64,000 nucleotides of DNA from positions 8,954,001 through 9,018,000 of the forward strand of contig JBAIAC010000059.1 in NCBI GenBank assembly GCA_037349315.1. The letters are read 5' to 3'. The notes under the pieces were generated by a model. The model was not told where the DNA came from. It was given only the letters and a program-made list of their open reading frames with translations, and did not search any database. Each line of letters begins with the position of its first letter. The stretch's first letter is position 1. Both the position numbers and the translations under genes were made by a program. The DNA comes from Chelydra serpentina (taxonomy: Eukaryota; Chordata; Testudines; Chelydridae). Shown one piece after another: positions 1 to 11,398 of this stretch.

Positions 1-2490
1 TTAGTGCTTGAACAAAATGTTCTTTTTTTTCCAAATGATCCATTAAGCCAAACCATTTAAAGTTTGAACGTCCAAAATAAACTATAAAAACCAGCTATTC
101 AGAGGTTGAATTAAGGACAACAGTTTAAACCGCTTTAAAGATCAGCTGAATTCTGATTGCCGTCCAAACTTGGTAAATGAAAAATGTGAAACTCATTAGG
201 ATTGAAGAGTTAGAGCTATCATGAAGGTGACGCCTTTGGTACATCATCCAGGAAACTCAGGTTTGGGAACAATATTGTTTTTTCAGTTCTTGGGCTAGTG
301 TAACATGTCAGCAGTGAAGAAGCAATACCGACAGTTCTTTGAAGGGAAAGGATAAGATTACACTGTTTTAACATGTTCTGGTAACTATCTTGAGGGCAGC
401 ATTGATCTTGGAAGAAACTGTCAATAACTACACAACAGAAAATGTTATCACAATGTGTGAAGGAGATAAAAGATAAAAAGGATAGGATTATAGACAGGAA
501 AGCTGATGAGAAGTAAGGGATGAATGATAACCTAGTTTTATGTATATACTTGATATAACTCAATTTTTTATTATATCTTTAGCAAATAGTATGAATTAGA
601 CTGTTGGTCAAAGGGAAAGGAATTATACCCACACTTCCCCTCCTGTCCCATAATGTTTTCCTTATCTTTGTACTTTATTTTGTACATAAACTAAAATTAA
701 CTTTTTCTTGGCTATATTACAACATTTTAGTACACATGGACAATGTAAATAGGGACCCTGCCCAAATTGGATATATATGTTGTCTTTCATATACTGATAA
801 TTGAAACATTAAACTGTGCCCAAAAGTAATACCTGCAGAACTTTACTAGGTTTAATTCTTTTTATGCAAAAAGAAATGTGAAGATCTGAGTTAAGCTTGA
901 AATTCAATGTTTTATAGACTATCTAAATGACTTGGCCAGAAAATATATACTGCAGTGAATAATCGTGCTTTGTGCGGGGGATGAACTAGCTGACCTGACA
1001 GGTCTTTTCCATTCCTGTTTTTGGTATTTTATGAAACAAAGTAGCAGAAATTTAAAGATGGGAAAGACCTATGCCTGTTTCATAAGAGGGTCCTAATACT
1101 TTGAGTTTGAAAATGTCTGTTAGGTCATCTCGCGTTACCAATAATATTTTTCCTTTTGCCTTGCCCAGTCTTGTTTTAAATGATGGACCAATATGTAAAG
1201 AATTGTGTGTAATGCGTTTACACTTTACTGAGCAAAAGGAACTATTCCAAGATCATTTGGAGAGCCACTCACTTAGGAAAGTTGGTGACCCTAATGCAGC
1301 TTTCAAATTCAGCTTTTGTTGCTGTCATAATTTTACTAATTGGCACAAATTTGTTTGTTTATCATTGTATCTTAATTTGCAACAGTTCATCATCCATCTC
1401 CTAGTCTATCAATATTGAAGCTTTGTCACCACCTTGAGTATGTTCCTTGTTTAAAAGATTTTACCAGTCTGTGTTAGAAAAGAGTTTGGACATTATACAG
1501 TGTCATTATGGCATTGAGCTATATAAAAATGTGATTGGAAAGTTTATTTAAATTGTTTCTACTTTTATGTATTCTGAGTTTTTTTTAAAATGTACATTTA
1601 TATAGCAGATATATTGGACCAAATTCAACCAGGACTTTCACTCTGTGGAAACCGGTTGAAGTCAAAAGGGTTTGAGTTAAGAGCAGAATTTCTCTATCTT
1701 TACAATAAATGATGTTTTCTGGGCCTGAAGAATGCATGAAAAAGGCCATGAAATCTCTGAGGAATGAATGATACAGACCTCCGCTAAGATGTCCTATCAA
1801 CTGAATATTTTATATAATAGACGTATTGGACCAAATTCTACCCTAATTATGCATCTGAAATCTCTCATGTTACTTATAAGGGAAATGGGGAAATTTTCCC
1901 TTCTTATTTACTCCCCGAGACATCCATCTTAAGTAGTGCATGGAATTTAACCACATACACTGTTTGTAGTTAAATGTAGAAACTATAAAATGTGAACCCC
2001 CTGCAAATGATTGGGAAAACTCTTGAAAACCTACCTCCCTTCCTGAATAATATATTCTGTGTACTTATTAAGAATGTTACTCACCACTACTAGCATGATG
2101 GTTTCTCCATTTGGCAAGCTATTTGTTTTGACATAACTGAAAACAAATATATACAAGGTATAGAATAAAAATCACCAATATTATACATCTGAGTTGACTT
2201 TTTTCATTATTTCAAAGAGCAGTAAAAAATTTGCAGCGTTCTTTTCTGGTTTTCCAGAACCTCATTTGGACTGCTCGTAAGGTAAAGTTGGAAATGCTTT
2301 TTATTTCAACACCTCAACATCAGCAGATCATCAACACACTGCCTAGCAAAATTCCAGAGTGCTTTGCCTTTGGCTCTGAATATGACACATACATATTTTG
2401 TTTGTTTTCTGTGTTGAGACACTTTAAAGCTTTCAAAATAAAACCTAATACAGAGAGACTGTGTGCTAATCTTAAAAATAGGAAATTTAC
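1..2490. other. AT-rich non-coding sequence, nothing recognised
   Basis: The six-frame ORFs here are short (114 codons or fewer) and look random in composition. I see no TIRs, LINE motifs or RNA genes. The stretch 600-830 has the texture of a vertebrate 3' UTR (T-rich, with an ATTAAA at about 808), but nothing identifies a gene, so this stays a remark. Confidence 0.5.
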
Positions 2491-2499
2491 ATTGGTCCA

Positions 2500-2625
2500 G
2501 TAAGAACTCAGTTCAGCAAATCATTGAAGCATGTGCTTAAGCTTCATGGACATGCAACTGCTTTGTTGAATAGGGATGGATTTAAGCACATACTTAAGTG
2601 CTTTGCTAAATCAGGGCCTCCAGTT
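2500..2625. repeat. Old palindromic MITE-like fragment
   Basis: Two inverted stretches built around AGCATGTGCTTAAG and AAGCACATACTTAAGTGC flank a short centre. The right part recurs at about 62190-62290 (TTTAAGCACATGCTTAAGTG). This matches the style of an old, widespread reptilian hairpin repeat whose name I do not recall with certainty. It is diverged and its ends are approximate. Confidence 0.45.
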
Positions 2626-2762
2626 TTGAAAAGAAGGATGCAGTCTGCACCCACATAAACCAGAATCAAAGAGAGCTTCATGCCATAGCAAAGGAATATA
2701 TTGCATTTTGTACACTGTAAAATTTCTTTCAAATGAAATTACACTTTAATATTTCTATCATC

Positions 2763-2932
2763 ATCCTCATCATGTTCCTATTACGCCTCTGGCGTTTAGG
2801 GCAGTGATGAAGTGCCTCCATTCCTATCTTCATCTGGCAAGTCTTTCAATGGTTCCCCAGCCGTGCTCCAGGTTTTTCAGCTCAGCTCCCACAGCTCTTT
2901 GCCATGTTGTTTTCAGTTGTTGGCAGAAGAAT
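2763..2932 (-). mobile_element. C-terminal tail of an RTE-like LINE
   Basis: Read on the minus strand, this fragment encodes pieces of the C-terminal tail seen in many vertebrate RTE-like reverse-transcriptase proteins: a TWxRAVxAELK-like stretch, then WGTIERLA, then EWRHFITALNA. Only about 55 codons remain, with stops. It is a 5'-truncated dead copy. A longer piece of a similar element lies at 43.5 kb. The exact clade is inferred from motif resemblance. Confidence 0.6.
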
Positions 2933-5900
2933 AATAATCTAAGAAGTAGATAACATTAGAAAATCTCATTCAACTCTCTTTGCTATTTTTTTTTTTTAAT
3001 TCTGGATGATAGGTGTGACCATGTGTGTGTAATTTATATTCAATTTATTTACTTAAAAAACCCCGATGTGACTACATGGCTATCTTGCAGTTGAAAAAAA
3101 CAAAAATCTTATTTACATTTGTATTGGGTGCCTTTGCCTTTACACAAATGCTGCTGTTACACTTGTGTAAATATGTTATTAGAGTCAGTGGAGTTACTCC
3201 CACAGGAGTGACTTGCGTTAAAATTTGACCCTCTAAATCTGTGGGACTGGCATCTGTTATGTAAATAAATAAATAAAATAAATGATCACTGAAGCAATAT
3301 AAAGCAGTTTCCTATATAAAATATTAGGAAAGTTGCAAGACAACCAACTTCCTGTTCTTGCTTGTAGAAAGAACTTTTAAAGGGAGAGTATTTAGATAGG
3401 ACGAGTTAGCTTTACTCATCTCTGCATATTTTTATCATTTATAAGCAGATTTTAATTCTGCTGCTTACCCACCCAGACGGTGTCATTTGTTAGGGATCAA
3501 AGAAGGTGGCTTTTGATGCCTAATGTTGTTATACTGGGTACTCATTTTTGTCCTTGGGCTAACTCAGTTGAATTGCATGGCATTTGAATGACTAATTTGA
3601 GAAATGAATGAGAATTCACATACTGAGACGGTCACACATTGAAATAGATGCTTACGCTAAATTTAATCTGGGTGCAGGTATATATGTGCACTGTAGGGGA
3701 AAATGAGTAGGTGTAACTATGCTACAGTCATGGACTTGTAATTTGCAGTTAGATCAAGTGTGTGCAAGTACAAAAATGCACGTGTTTCTAGACAAGTTCA
3801 GTAATTTAGGTGATATCATTGTTTAATAAATGCCTTAAAAGGCAAAGCATTTATATATTACAACACTAGGAAAAATGCTGATGTGATATTGTGGACAGAA
3901 GAAAGAAGATTTAGTAGTAGTAAACTTTCTAACTGGATTTATTTGAGCTAGGCCTTCTTAAATTTTTAAAGATCGCTATTTTACAGACAAGCTTGTTCAG
4001 TCTCTGAGGAAACTCCCTTCCCAATTTTTACCCAGTTATAAAAAATGGAAATAAATATAGTTAAGAGTTTTAAATAAATACATTGTGGGGAACACCCATA
4101 CATGTAAGGTTTTTTTTCTACACTGAAGTTGAAACCATGTGGAAACAGTCATGTTACAGCAGATTCTTTTGCATCTTAAACATGCTTTAAGGCATTTGCT
4201 GCTACATAGTTTCAACTGAAGTGTTGAAAGAACCTTAGAAAATCAATCTTAAAATTGTATCTTTTCATGAGGCCAGTTCCTGTTTTATGTTTGCAGTTCA
4301 TTTATCCTTGTATGTTTGTGTGTGTGTGTATGTAGTAAACATATAATCACATATGTAGAGGTCATAGCCGTGAGATAAATTTCAGAAACAAGTGTTAAAT
4401 CACAGAGCTATGTGATAAATTCTTTCTTGTGCACCTTTTGACAGCTTCATATGCTCCCTGTTTACTAATCCATCTCCTACACAAAACCAGATTAGAGGCA
4501 ATCCTAGGCTGTAGGCACACTGACTCCCCCCACCCTCCTAGAGAAGCAGGGGAAGCAACATTGCGCTCTCCTTTACTCGTCAGGTATAGCAGTAGGGGTC
4601 TCCTCCATATGAAAGATGCAGAGTTCCCCTATCCCTCTGAGAGAGGCAGGGGTGCCATCCGTGGTGCCTCCCTCTACCCTTTATACTTACCCAACAATTG
4701 GAATGTATTTGCTTGGGTCAGTGTTGGCAGGAGTTTTCCAAAGCAGAGTTCTTGAAGTTAAACTCTTGGAGATGTACTGGGCAGTTCACACCCCTGAAAG
4801 CTATTTTATAGGTATTCTGTAGACTCAGATATCACTGCATCAATTACTGAGCTCATGGTTGTCTAGCTTTTCTTCTCAGCTGTGAAGGCTAGAAACTTTT
4901 TAAAATGAAAGCTTGATCTTGTGATGTGATTACATCACTCCTGGATTTGGGGCCCTTAGCATGGGCCTGTAGTGCCCATTGCCCTAATCCAGCTGTGTCC
5001 TCGGAATTTATTTTAGCATTCTGCACCTGAACAGCTTCAAATAAATACCCATTGTTTTAAAAATATCAATTTACCTGAAAAGTGTTTTCTCCTCCACCAA
5101 ATACGGAATTCAGCCCTCAAATTGCACCTGTCCAAGACTCAGATATGCAAAATTAAGTCCAGCACTAGACAGCTTTTAAATAACTACATAACCCAGTCCT
5201 GCACAGCTAGAAACAGGAGATTTATGGCATTGGAGATGGTCTGTATTACTGATGAGTTTATGCTTGTCATGATAACCTTTCTTTATTTCTGCCAATCCCC
5301 ACAGTGGACTCTGTGCTTTAACTGTGTAAGCATTGCTGTCACTACTTCACAGTAGTGGGAGAAATGCTGTCAGAAAATAAATGACTAATCCTAAATCCTC
5401 AGTTCTGCATTGAGAACCAAAAGGTCACTGCCTGCCAACTGGAGAAACCTTAAAGGAGCCAGATTTTCAGAGGGTATGTGGTCAACACTTTTTGAATAAC
5501 AGGCCCCTTTATGGTGTCTCAAGTTGGGCTCCCAAAAATTGAGGCTCCCAAAATCACTAGTTACTCTTGCAAATATTTCCCTATATAGGCTAAACATTAG
5601 GGTTTTTCCTTGTCTCTGGTCTTTTGCAGCTTTTTAAAATTTTACATGACAAAAGTCTAGCAAGTAAAATTTTTCGTATGAGGTCTTTTGACTGAGGTAA
5701 TTGTAGAAACAATTGGGGGTACAATTCAACCAGTTAAGGGCTGAAATGCTTAAAGTGTTAAGTGTGTTACTCTTAATCTTTTGTTTCTGCAACTATAATG
5801 CTTTTAAGGAGCTGAATAAAGGGCTATCCAGAGCATCCAGTATATCATTTGTGCAGTCTGCTAGGTGCAAAGATTTTGGTTTTGTGGGGTTTTCTTTTTT

Positions 5901-6201
5901 CCATCAATCTGTTTTTTTAAAATTTTCAAGGCTTTAAATTTCTTTTTAAAAAATCGCAATATTGAATCCCCTGCTCCCTCCCTCGCACAAAAAGAAAAGT
6001 TGCCCGGAATGTTCCCCGGGCTAAAATAACCCTTAAATAAACTGCACCAGAACAGCATTTAATTTAAAACATGGAAATAACAATGGTAGTATGTATAAAT
6101 ATTTTGTTACCATTATAGGTCTGAATCTTGCAAACACTTGTGCACATGGGTAACTTCATGCAGATGGGGGAGTCCACTTAGTAGCACTTTTGTGTGTGTT
6201 A
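2933..6201. other. Unassigned sequence with a TG microsatellite
   Basis: I recognise no gene. A short TG run sits at 4306-4330. The stretch 3130-3235 (GAGTCAGTGGAGTTACTCC and flanks) resembles a diverged interspersed repeat but is too short to classify. The ORFs at 4429-4822 are overlapping short frames without motifs. Confidence 0.45.
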
Positions 6202-6496
6202 GGGTACGTCCATACTTACTGGCTGGTTCGGCGGCAAGCAATCGATCTTCTGGGATCGATTTATCGCGTCTTATCTAGACGCGATAAATTGATCCCGGAA
6301 GTGCTCGCCGTCGACGCCGGTAATCCTGCTCCACGAGAGGAGTAGGGGGAGTCGACGGGGGAGCCTGCCTGCCGCGTCTGGACCCGCGGTAAGTACCTTT
6401 TAGTTCGAACTAAGATACTTCGACTTCAGCTACGTTATTAACGTAGCTGAAGTTGCGTATCTTAGTTCGAACTGGAGGCTTAGTGTGGACCAAGCC
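6202..6496 (+). mobile_element. PIF/Harbinger-type MITE, copy 1
   Basis: This 295-bp non-autonomous element is flanked by TTA on both sides (6199-6201 and 6497-6499), the target duplication typical of PIF/Harbinger. Its ends are GGGTACGTCCATAC and GTGTGGACCAAGCC. Inside are two strong hairpins: TATCGCGTC against GACGCGATAAA, and a stem of about 25 bp around CAGCTACGTTATTAACGTAG. It is far richer in CpG than its AT-rich surroundings. The other copies are at 26.9, 28.8 and 36.7 kb, with an end fragment at 62.1 kb. Confidence 0.85.
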
Positions 6497-6555
6497 TTAG
6501 TGTTTTCAGGATTAAGGCCAAATTTGTACCTTCGGTTAACCTTATTGACATAGAA

Positions 6556-6589
6556 AAATTCATTCATTCATTCTCTCTCTCTCTCTCTG
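6556..6589. repeat. Simple repeat (ATTC)n then (CT)n
   Basis: A short CATT/ATTC run is followed by about ten CT dinucleotides, just downstream of the MITE. Confidence 0.8.
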
Positions 6590-6609
6590 TCAACAGTCTT
6601 AGCCTTGAC

Positions 6610-6930
6610 TCATAAGGAGGGTTGGCGGGGGTGGCAGGCTCCTACCAGTCTCTGCGCAGCTCCCCGGAAGCGGTCGGCATGTCCCTTCAGCTCCTGAAGG
6701 GGGAGGGAAGGCCACGGGGGATCTGCATGCTGCCCCCGCCACTACTGCCAGCTCCGCAGCTCCCATTGTCCAGGAACTGCAGCCAATGGGAGCTGCGGGG
6801 TTGGTACCTGCAGGCAGGGACAGTGTGCAGAGACCCCTCTGCCTGGTAGCTGCATGGACATGCCGGCTGCTTCCGGGGAGCTCCCAGAATCTGTGACTTC
6901 CGTGACCTCCATGACAGACATGCAGCCTTA
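6610..6930. repeat. GC-rich interspersed repeat fragment
   Basis: A GC-rich island of about 320 bp contains an inverted pair around GCTCCCATTG...CCAATGGGAGC and ends in a run of GTGACTTCCGTGACC motifs. This is the texture of a non-autonomous DNA element fragment common in turtles. No TIR or target duplication could be set. The ORFs on both strands here are by-products of its GC content. Confidence 0.5.
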
Positions 6931-8370
6931 ATTATTGCCACTCAAAATGCAGAATTCATTGACTGTCAGTTTGCTTTCAAGATAAGCTAATCACCTGATA
7001 GTAGTTTATTCCTATATTATAAATGGATGAAAGCTTCTTTTAATGTATTTCATTTCCGAACATTCCTATGCTTTCCTTTCCTGTGCTCTGCTGCCAATGG
7101 AGGAAGAGAGGGAACCTTAGGAAAACACTTGTAAATGTATATTTAGTACTATGGGATGGATTCAGGAAGTTCCTGAAATAAGGACTCTTGAGTCACCTAA
7201 CCCTGTGGGCATAATTTCTTTCTTTTTTTAAAAAAAAAAAACCCTCACTTTACAGAGAACCACTAAAAAAAACAAAAAAGTGAAAGAATGAATTTACTGT
7301 CAAGACCTCCAACACACATATAGCCCATTTTCTAGCCATTTCCCCTAGGACTGAGTTCAGGCCTTCCTTTAGAAATATTAACAAGGTGTTAAAATATTTT
7401 CAATATGTTAGTGACCTTTTTTTTTTTTTTTTGGAGTTCAGAACAATACTTCTAAATACCTTTGATTCTTACTCCACCCTCTTTCTCATGTTGTTTGGTG
7501 TAAAGTAGGTGCTTAAACCTATAGCATAAGGTAAGTAGCAGCAAAGTTACATTAGCCTTGTATCAGAGTCTCTAACAGTCTTTCACTTTATATTCATTTT
7601 ATTTGACTTTAATGTGGGAATTGTTTGTAAATTTATGTACCTGGAGTGAAGCTAGCCAATACTGTGTTTTTTGCCAGGTCATCTTTATAATATCTTTCCT
7701 GAAATTTTTGCTATAGGAGAAACATCTTTTTGCCCTCAGAGCTCTTTTCTTTTGGATAACAAGTATGTAAGGCCTTGCAAGCCAAAGCCTAGAAAAAAAT
7801 ACCAAAAACAAACACACACAAAATTCTAATTGTGCTTACCTGGGTAGTATTTCATCACAACCAGTGTCATGCCCCGCTCTACCTATTATTTTTACTGTAG
7901 TATATAAAACAAACATACATGTGGAGAACATAATATATCTTTGGAAAAATAGTCTGTTTTCTGGTGCTGCTGTTGTTCTGTTCTACAACTATATTAGTAT
8001 TTTTATTTATTACTTAGTTGCTTGTAAGGTGTCCATCTTTAGCCCTAGATACTGTTCTACAGCCCTATCAACATGCTTATTGTTTTACACACAAATAAAA
8101 TGTAAAGTCCCTGCCAGAAGGAGTTCATAATCTGGTTTAAGAACCTCACTAATTTACTCTGACTGGGAGTCCATTGTAAACTACTCAATTTTGCAAATTA
8201 GTGAGGGCATATCCTAAGAGGCACTGAACACCTTCCATTTACAATGATGTCAATAGGAGTTGCACGTGCTTAGCACTTCTAAAGACTTGATTAAGTGACC
8301 CAAACCATAAATTAAGAAGTAACGCTCCACAAAATGTACTTTGTTCCCTTATTGTGTCAATTGTGGTTTA
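6931..8370. other. Unassigned AT-rich sequence
   Basis: I see nothing recognisable apart from A and T runs near 7225-7240 and 7418-7432. No supported coding region. Confidence 0.5.
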
Positions 8371-8378
8371 GTTTAAAT

Positions 8379-8716
8379 CAGGTTCTCAAACTGTGGGTTG
8401 GGATCCTAAAGTGGGTTGTGACTCCATTTTAATGTGGTCGCCAGGGCTGGCATTAGACTTGCTGGGGCCCAGGGCCAAACTTGAAGCCCGAGCCTCACTG
8501 CCTGAAGCCGAAGCCCAAGAGCTTCAAGGCTCAGGTTACATACCCCCTACCTGGGGCTGAAGCCCTTTGGTGCCCCCGCTGGGGGTGGTGGGGCTTGGGC
8601 TTTGGGCCCCCCAACCCTGGGCAGCAAGCTCAGGCTTCAGTCCCCACTCATGGGGTCATGTAGTAACTTTTGTTCTCAGAAGAGGGTCAGAGTGCAATGA
8701 AGTTTAAGAACCGCTG
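8379..8716. mobile_element. hAT-type MITE with perfect 8-bp target duplication
   Basis: The 338-bp element is bounded by GTTTAAAT at 8371-8378 and 8717-8724, an exact 8-bp duplication as hAT elements make. The ends, CAGGTTCTCAAAC and GTTTAAGAACCGCTG, are imperfect inverted repeats. The interior is GC-rich and has no transposase. ORFs inside it are incidental. Confidence 0.9.
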
Positions 8717-8811
8717 GTTTAAATTATTTAAGATACTTCATAATATACTATTAAATGTAGTGTATTAAGTAAATATACTGAAGCATTTGACTACTACAAC
8801 GTCTTTTAGGG

Positions 8812-9135
8812 GAGCGGTTCTCAATCAGAGGTCTGGGGGTCCCGGGGGGGGGGAGCCACGAGCAGGTTTCAGGGTATCTGTTAAAATAAGCCAGAGAAGG
8901 GCTAGTGTTAGACTTGCTGGGGCCCAGGGCAGAAAGCCAAAGCCTGAGCAACTAAGCTTTGTGGGGGCCCCTGTGGCATGAGGCTCTGGGCAGTTGTCCT
9001 GCTTGCTACCCCCTAATGCCAGCCCTAGCTTTTAATCTACTGGATATGCAGAAAAACTGTTGTGGCACAGGTGGGCTGTGGAATTTTTATAGCATGTTGA
9101 GGGGGCCTCAGAAAGAAAAAGATTGAGAACCCTTG
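8812..9135. mobile_element. hAT-type MITE related to the previous one
   Basis: The ends GAGCGGTTCTCAATC and GATTGAGAACCCTTG are inverted repeats. The flanks TTTTAGGG (8804-8811) and TTTTAGAC (9136-9143) look like an 8-bp target duplication with two changes. It shares internal sequence with the element at 8379-8716 (the stretch around GACTTGCTGGGGCCCAGGGC), so the two are close relatives inserted 96 bp apart. Confidence 0.85.
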
Positions 9136-9143
9136 TTTTAGAC

Positions 9144-11256
9144 CTTTCCTGAGAGATGAGGAAAAACAGCAATGTTTTTGTACAGATTATAAAGTGTGCA
9201 CTTAAGCAAAGTACAGATTAATGAGATTGTAATGTGTAATTGTGGTATATCTTATTTCTTATTGCATTCCTTTTTTCTTTTGTTTACCTTTGAAATATGA
9301 ATAGACAAACTAGAAAAAGTCCCTTCACTTCTTTATGGGTTGCCTACTACTTATGGCATGTGTTCACTAGAAACAAGATTCCAAAAGCAACCAGGATATT
9401 TGTTTTAGAAATGATATAAAGGTTTATAGTACTGTAAGGAACCAACATGATATTCTGAATGATGCCATAGCTCTACAGTTGTTTTCTAATGCTGATATTC
9501 AATCTTTTGCTTTAATGGCGGGGATCCTGTGCTTCAAATCAGGCAATGAAATAAACAAGTCTATAAACCACGTTGAACTGTAAAGACTTTATTTTCACTA
9601 CAGATTGGAAGAGAGTTTTAATCACGTTCTTATGCACCGTTATGGCAGTTTATATCTCAGACTTTGAGAGTGCCAATTTAAATTGCAGAAAGGATCGCAA
9701 TACAACTGTTGCTATAGATAACACCTAGCATTAAAAGAACTGAAAGAAAATGATTTTAAACTCTGAATTTACCATGTGGACTGAATTCTTACTCTTGAGT
9801 CTGTTTCCCAGCACAGAACAGGCTGGAACTTCCCTAGTTATCAAAGATTTTTGGCTATTTGAGGTGCAGGTAGGCTAACCCCCTTAGGACCAACTTTAGG
9901 TGATACTAACTGAAGATACTAACTCATCTCCTGGAGCCTCCACATGAAACTCCTTTCAGTTTGGTCTGCATATTGGGTAGGAGTTGCCTTGAGGCAGATG
10001 CTTGATCCAGTATCTAAAGTTCAGCTTTGCGTCTCTGCTTTTAACGTCTTGATGGCTTTAAATGTTCATTGTTGCTCATTGAAGTCTTAATGGCAGTTTT
10101 TGAAAGATACATTTTTCTAGGAATATCATGTTGCCTGTTCTACACTGTTTTGTGTCCAACAACTGCAGTGACTCACTGCATATGTTTTTTTGTCTGCAGC
10201 AGAAGGGAATAGTTGAATAAAGTATAACATAGATCCTTTGTATGTTAATTAGTGTGCTGATGCATTAAATCAGATTGGAATCAACAATCAACACTCATCC
10301 ACTCATGTCTTTCTGCATATTCAGGAGGAATGATCTTAAACCTCTTTTCTTCTGGACACATTTCCCTTTGGCTCTTGACAGTTGCTCCAATGTTTCTCAC
10401 AACTTTACGTCTTCCTGTTGTGGGTAGGCACTTCCCTGTTGTATAAAATTGCCTTATGCAGTCTGTGTGCTTGTTTTTTTTTGGTTAGGAAAAGATTGGA
10501 AAATATGTGGGTTTGTGGAGACTTCTTTTGCTTTTTAGTTTCACAGGGTAAAACTCCAGTAAATATGATACTTTAAGAGAAGGGATAATTTACCTATAGT
10601 TTTGCTTCTAGTATCTTTCATAGACTCATAAATTTTAAAGCCAGTAGCTAATTTTTTCCATTTGTCCTAGCTCAGAATGACAGTTATATAGAATCGGAGA
10701 AGCTCTGGAATGCTCTAGGAAAGGCCATTGAAGCATAAGCAGTGGGTCTCAGATTGGGGCTGTCTCCAAGGGTCAGAGATCTTTAAGAGCTTGGGAAGCT
10801 GCAGCCTGTCTTGTGTTAGGGAGCTGAGACCCAAGAGCAGGAATCTTGGTGATATGGGATCTTCAGAGAAGGAGCATTACAAGTGAGCGATTATCCCTTC
10901 TCTATTTTTAAGGTTCATTTGCCTTTGCTTCTACACACACTCATGGATTTGGAGCTAATACTGGTTATTGAGGTGGTTTTTGTATGACTCTATTGGTTTA
11001 ACTCAATAGGGGTTTCTCTGGAATGCAGGCAGGAAGGAGGAAATGACTGCAGATAGCTAACCATCAGCTTACCCACTTCAGAGTTGTAAGAGACAGCATT
11101 AGAACCATTATCTGTGAGGATTCTGGGTCGGTCTCATGCTCTGAGCCTATAGGATTGGTTTGACGAATAATGACAAAGGACCTGCCAAGAACAAAAGAAA
11201 ACAAGAAATTAAACAAACAAAAATGATCTCTGGCAGGATTTAAAGGTACACTCTCT
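9144..11256. other. Unassigned sequence with a possible CR1 tail
   Basis: I recognise no gene. At 10617-10650 a TCATAGACTCATAAA motif resembles the 3' end of CR1 copies elsewhere in the window (compare 29490), but only about 35 bp match, so a separate call is not justified. Confidence 0.45.
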
Positions 11257-11267
11257 CCAGAGAGTGG

Positions 11268-11387
11268 GGTTGCCAACTTTGGTCGGATGAATTCCTGGAG
11301 GTTTCATCGCATGACATTATCTTTAATTAAAGATTAATCTTTAATTCCTGGAGATTCCAGGACAAAGCTGGAGGCTTGGCAACCCTA
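11268..11387. mobile_element. 120-bp TIR element with 11-bp flanking repeat
   Basis: The ends GGTTGCCAAC and GGCTTGGCAACCCT form an inverted repeat, and the flanks carry the same 11 bases, CCAGAGAGTGG, at 11257-11267 and 11388-11398. The centre holds a self-complementary stretch (CTTTAATTAAAG then ATTAATCTTTAAT) and a CTGGAG...CTCCAG-like motif. A second, diverged and truncated copy interrupts the DIRS remnant at 31434-31511. The superfamily is not clear. Confidence 0.75.
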
Positions 11388-11398
11388 CCAGAGAGTGG

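Noticed and set aside
600..830. Possible 3' UTR of a host gene
   Set aside because: T-rich texture and an ATTAAA motif only. No coding sequence upstream within the window and no recognisable match.
4429..4822. Two overlapping ORFs of 108 and 68 codons
   Set aside because: No ATG context, domain or splice signals. Both contain the same PPREAG/PLREAG-like motif because of a local sequence repetition.
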